Shown: positions 60,973 through 64,000 of the stretch, in pieces | How positions within the stretch are numbered: position 1 is the first letter of the stretch | How the letters are laid out: each line of letters opens with the position of its first letter | Source: Ochotona curzoniae | Taxonomy: Eukaryota; Chordata; Mammalia; Lagomorpha; Ochotonidae | Reading direction: 5' to 3' | Assembly (NCBI RefSeq): GCF_017591425.1 | Contig: NW_024467119.1 | Location: 80,096,894 to 80,160,893 of the forward strand | Length of the DNA: 64,000 nt | Notes under the pieces: model-generated | What the model saw: the letters and a program-made list of their open reading frames with translations, nothing else | Databases searched by the model: none | Told to the model about the DNA's origin: nothing | Program-made: the position numbers and the translations under genes

Positions 60973-61213
60973 AAGAATACAATGATCTGTTCACCCTGCC
61001 TTCTGGCCCTCCCTCATCCCACCCACTTTCTTGATTTTACTTTTAATTTTTACCATGCAATATTATCATTTTATAAACACAAAGTTATTCTTCTTTAATT
61101 CTGTGGGCGGCCCGATGGGCAGGGGGATTCATCTACTTTTCCCATTGGGGACTTTGCCATATTAACCCTAGTTCTTTTAATGCTAAACAGAATTGTATTA
61201 AATTCCTAATCTA

Positions 61214-61541
61214 GGGCCCAGCACAGTAGTCTAGTGGCTGAAGTCTTTGCCTTGCACACACTGGGATCCCATATGGGTCCTGGTTCTAGTCATGGCAGCC
61301 CCACTTCCCATCCAGCTCCCTGCTTGCGGCCTGGGAAAGCAGTCGAGGACAGCCCAAAACCTTGGGACCCTGCACCCGAGTGGGAAACCTGGAAGAGGCT
61401 CCTGGCTCCTGGCTTCGGATCCACTCACCTCCGGATGTTGTAGCTGATTGGGGAGTGAATCATCGGACGGAAGATCTTTCTCTTTGTCTCGCCTCCTCTC
61501 TGTGAATCTGACTTTCCAACAAAAATAAATCTTTCAAAAAG
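61214..61541 (+). mobile_element. CSINE, forward orientation
   Basis: Head agggcccagcacagtagtct, tail aacaaaaataaatctttcaa. The flanking aattcctaatct and aattcctagtct form a near-perfect TSD. Confidence 0.9.
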
Positions 61542-63105
61542 AATTCCTAGTCTCATAATTTTATTGTCTCCGATAGAGAAGAATCTTGTTCTGAGGCTTG
61601 CTGTATTTCTTCAAGTTGACTTTTCTTCTTTTGGCATGACTTTGACGCTGTGGTTGGCTCACAGCCGTGGCAAACCGTGTAGCAGGGCCTGGAATGAATA
61701 GGCATTGAGTGTGAGATCCTGTGCTAACTTCAGTAGGAGTTATGCCCAGCATTTGCTGTTGGTTCCAGAGGCTTTCATTTCCACAAATTCCCTCTCACGT
61801 CTCCCCTGTTGGCTCTGTGGTTTCCTTAAAAACGCCTTGTGTGGACAGAAGCCTTGTGGCGCTCTGAGCATTCACGCACTATTATTGCCTGGCGTCCCGC
61901 TGGTGCAGTGGCAAGGGGTGGGCTGGTGCAATGGGCTCCAGCCTCTGCCCTCGGACTGTGGCCGTCATGCATATTGCTCAGCTCCGAGGTTCCCTTTGGT
62001 GAGAGAGAGGAGCAGAGGACGACAGGTGTGGGTGATTTCTCGCCCCTTCATTGCGTAAGGCTCCAACACAATACGTTCCCTTTGCTGTTGCGGCCTTGGT
62101 ATGGAGAACGCTCTTGGTCACATTTGGGATGGTTATTCTCCCCATTCCTTTGCCCTCGAAGTAGGAAAGGTTTTCTTGGCTCCTCACCATAAGAACCTGC
62201 TGGGGTTCCTGGAAGTCAATGCTACGGAAGTACAGGGCACAGGGCACCGCTGAGACCGTGGTCCCTGGGAGCTTCTTGTTCTCACGTCCAGCAGTTCTTC
62301 CTGGCAGCTCTTTGGCAGCAGCAGCTTCCGCCACCAGAGGCAGGTCTTGGCTGGCTCCTCCTCATTTGTCTGTCTCTGGAGATTTTCAGGCTGCCACTTT
62401 TCCCTATGTGTCCAATTCTCGGGTAGGTCCAAGGAAAGCAGTGGGTACTTGGTTTGTTCATTTCCCCCCCTTCGCTGTAAAACGAAAATGAAGCCATCCG
62501 AGATTTTTGTTAGAACTGGAACCAGAAAACTTTCCTATTTTCAAAATTTCTTCATTTTACTGATTAGGAAACCAAAAATCATGTGGGTAGACAAGGAGCT
62601 ACAACCTTCCAGTTCCCAAACTGGTACCCACCCATTTACCATCCTTCTTCTAGCTCCTGCATCGCAAAAGTCAGCCATGGACGCAGCCTTGGAAACAGCA
62701 TGTGACACAACGGAAGTGCGTGACAAGGTTGAGTACGCAGATGTATCGCTCTTGACACAAACAGAAGGAAGCCCAACCCACAGAATGTAGATCACCAGCC
62801 CAATAGTCAGTTTAGTGTCATAAGAGCATTGAGAGAAGGAATCTTTCACCAGCGAACCAATTTGGTAGGGTATGGTGAAGTTCGCATAAATATCATAGAT
62901 GGACTATATCCTGAATGCATTCGGAGTCCGCTAGTGGCAGCTGACACCCACGTCAGTCATCATGGGAGACTTTCCCACACAGCAACGGCTCTTGTTGGCA
63001 GCTCTCCCAGCTAGGTCCCTGTCTCAGGTGTTGGTCTTTTGCAGAGAAGGAAACCATAGACGGCAATATTTAGGGAACTTGTTCTTTATAGGACAGCAAA
63101 GGACT
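61542..63105. other. Unassigned region with several - strand frames
   Basis: SINE-free for about 1.5 kb. - strand frames at 62541-62849 (102 codons), 62184-62432, 61978-62334 and 61561-61752 follow one another, with a hydrophobic stretch (LTIGLVIYILWVGL) in the first. I cannot assign a family and see no poly-A or TSD. It could be an old pseudogene, an undescribed repeat or chance. Confidence 0.25.
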
Positions 63106-63109
63106 AGTG

Positions 63110-63290
63110 AGGTTGGATTCCAGCCTTCTCTCTGCAACCAATTAGCTCTCAGACTCTGGCCAAGTTGTTTAATCTCTGCGGCATATTTTACAAAGGGGGA
63201 TAAAAAATAATTACCTACCAGGGTAACTGAGCTAATGTACCAAAGGCACTTGTCACGGCCTTAACAATAGTCACTCACGTATAAATTGTT
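63110..63290 (+). repeat. MIR SINE remnant
   Basis: ccaagttgtttaatctctgc, aaagggggataaaaaataat and tacctaccagggtaactgag match the MIR core in order. Confidence 0.6.
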
Positions 63291-64000
63291 ATGTGCTCAT
63301 ATAGCAATTTTATATATTATTATGGTAATTACAATAGTTATAATGGCAACTATTATTATAGTAATTACAATTAATACATTACTAATATGCTGGTGGAAAT
63401 TACAGTATCACGTCATATAAATAAACTTTATTATATGGTCCTTCTAGAAAAAAGTCAGAAACTTCATGAGTCTTACAAACTCATTCAAAGCTCTCAGTAG
63501 TTCTGATGGATCCATAGCATCTTGGATGCCAAGAGAAACAATTGGGAAGCTTGCTTCAGTGTAGAGGAGCTATTTATTTTACCTCTACCATTTATGGAAA
63601 TACACTTGCCAAACTCCATCCCAAAGGCATTAGGTTGGGTAATGCATTAGGCCTAGTGTCTTTTTCATTGTTCATATGGAACATAGTAAGCAAGGTAGAA
63701 ACCAGTGATAGAATAGGCTACTGGTGCCCTCGGAGTCATTTCTAGCTCAAGTGGTTGTAGACGTCCTGAAGAATTCCTGCAGAGGCTGTGTTCTGAGGAC
63801 TGGCTCTGCAAGAGAACTCTTGAGAGGGGAACAGAATAGGTTGTCCAAGGAGTTTTACAGCATTGGGGGGGGATCAGTCTCCCATGCTGGGACTCAGCGG
63901 GGAAGGCATTTCTGCTTCTTTGGGACAGGGCCAATAACGGGCTGGTGGCTGAGGACACAGTTCAGAGTCCACCCACGTCTCCGAGCTAATCCAGTAGTTT
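63291..64000. other. Non-coding DNA at the window end
   Basis: An A/T-rich stretch (63300-63420, with tattat/attacaat words), then unique-looking sequence. No SFRP2 or RNF175 exon was recognised. Confidence 0.35.

Larger units (their letters stand above)
56230..61200 (-). mobile_element. Old L1M element, - strand, shredded by SINE insertions
   Basis: The + strand shows the reverse complement of an L1 3' UTR (56260-56790, 57450-57700, 58040-58340, 58985-59230) passing into antisense ORF2. The ORF2 part includes attttgatggagattgtatg, tatggaatctacagattcta, aatcttccaacccagaaata (about 59800-59910) and gtagaatttgctggtgaaac, catctgctctggggcctttt (about 60255-60300). Nine SINEs lie within it. It has no intact frame. 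Confidence 0.75.

Noticed and set aside
60000..64000. SFRP2 exons, the expected next gene after RNF175
   Set aside because: No frizzled cysteine-rich or netrin-like segment was seen. It probably lies beyond the window.

Overview
The window is mammalian nuclear DNA, most likely from a pika (Ochotona, Lagomorpha). About 48 copies or fragments of a tRNA-derived SINE are present. Its B-box-like word is ggttctaatcc and its tail is aaataaatctt, so it is of the lagomorph C-repeat (CSINE) type. The young copies share a 3' half containing gatcggcatagtatcgg, which differs from the rabbit form as I know it. The species call is inference; the gene content is not. The sequence carries TLR2 on the + strand followed by RNF175 on the - strand, the same order and orientation as human 4q31.3 (TMEM131L - TLR2 - RNF175 - SFRP2). 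No exon of TMEM131L or SFRP2 was recognised, so both probably lie outside the window.

Layout. 0-18 kb: intergenic DNA made of two L1 3' fragments, about 20 SINEs, a MaLR-type LTR and a Tigger/MER2-like remnant. 18.7-19.6 kb: a CpG island, with one consensus NF-kB word at its upstream edge and another just past its downstream edge, which I read as the TLR2 promoter and first non-coding exon. 21.4 kb: a candidate second leader exon. 21.83-24.18 kb: the complete single-exon TLR2 reading frame (782 codons). 24.2-28.6 kb: TLR2 3' UTR and intergenic DNA with an AU-rich element. 28.76-48.63 kb: six consecutive RNF175 coding exons read on the - strand. They join in frame to 246 residues plus stop, that is multipass membrane segments, a RING-H2 finger and a last membrane segment. 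The N-terminal exon(s) were not found. 48.7-64 kb: RNF175 upstream introns or intergenic DNA, dominated by an old - strand L1 broken by many SINEs.

The strongest unexpected observation is that the last two RNF175 introns both carry the hallmarks of U12-type (minor spliceosome) introns: GTATCCTTT donors, TCCYTAAC branch sites 11-13 bases from the acceptor, and no polypyrimidine tract. A second is that the candidate TLR2 leader exon contains an ATG that splices in frame to the TLR2 start and would add 12 residues before the signal peptide.

TLR2 is the innate receptor for bacterial lipopeptides. RNF175 belongs to the RNF121/RNF175 family of membrane RING E3 ligases. The two genes converge tail to tail about 4.6 kb apart and nothing here links them in one pathway. 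No viral, CRISPR, rRNA or true tRNA gene was seen. Most other open frames are repeat-derived. SINE boundaries are read by eye and are good to roughly 10 bases unless a target-site duplication (TSD) is stated.
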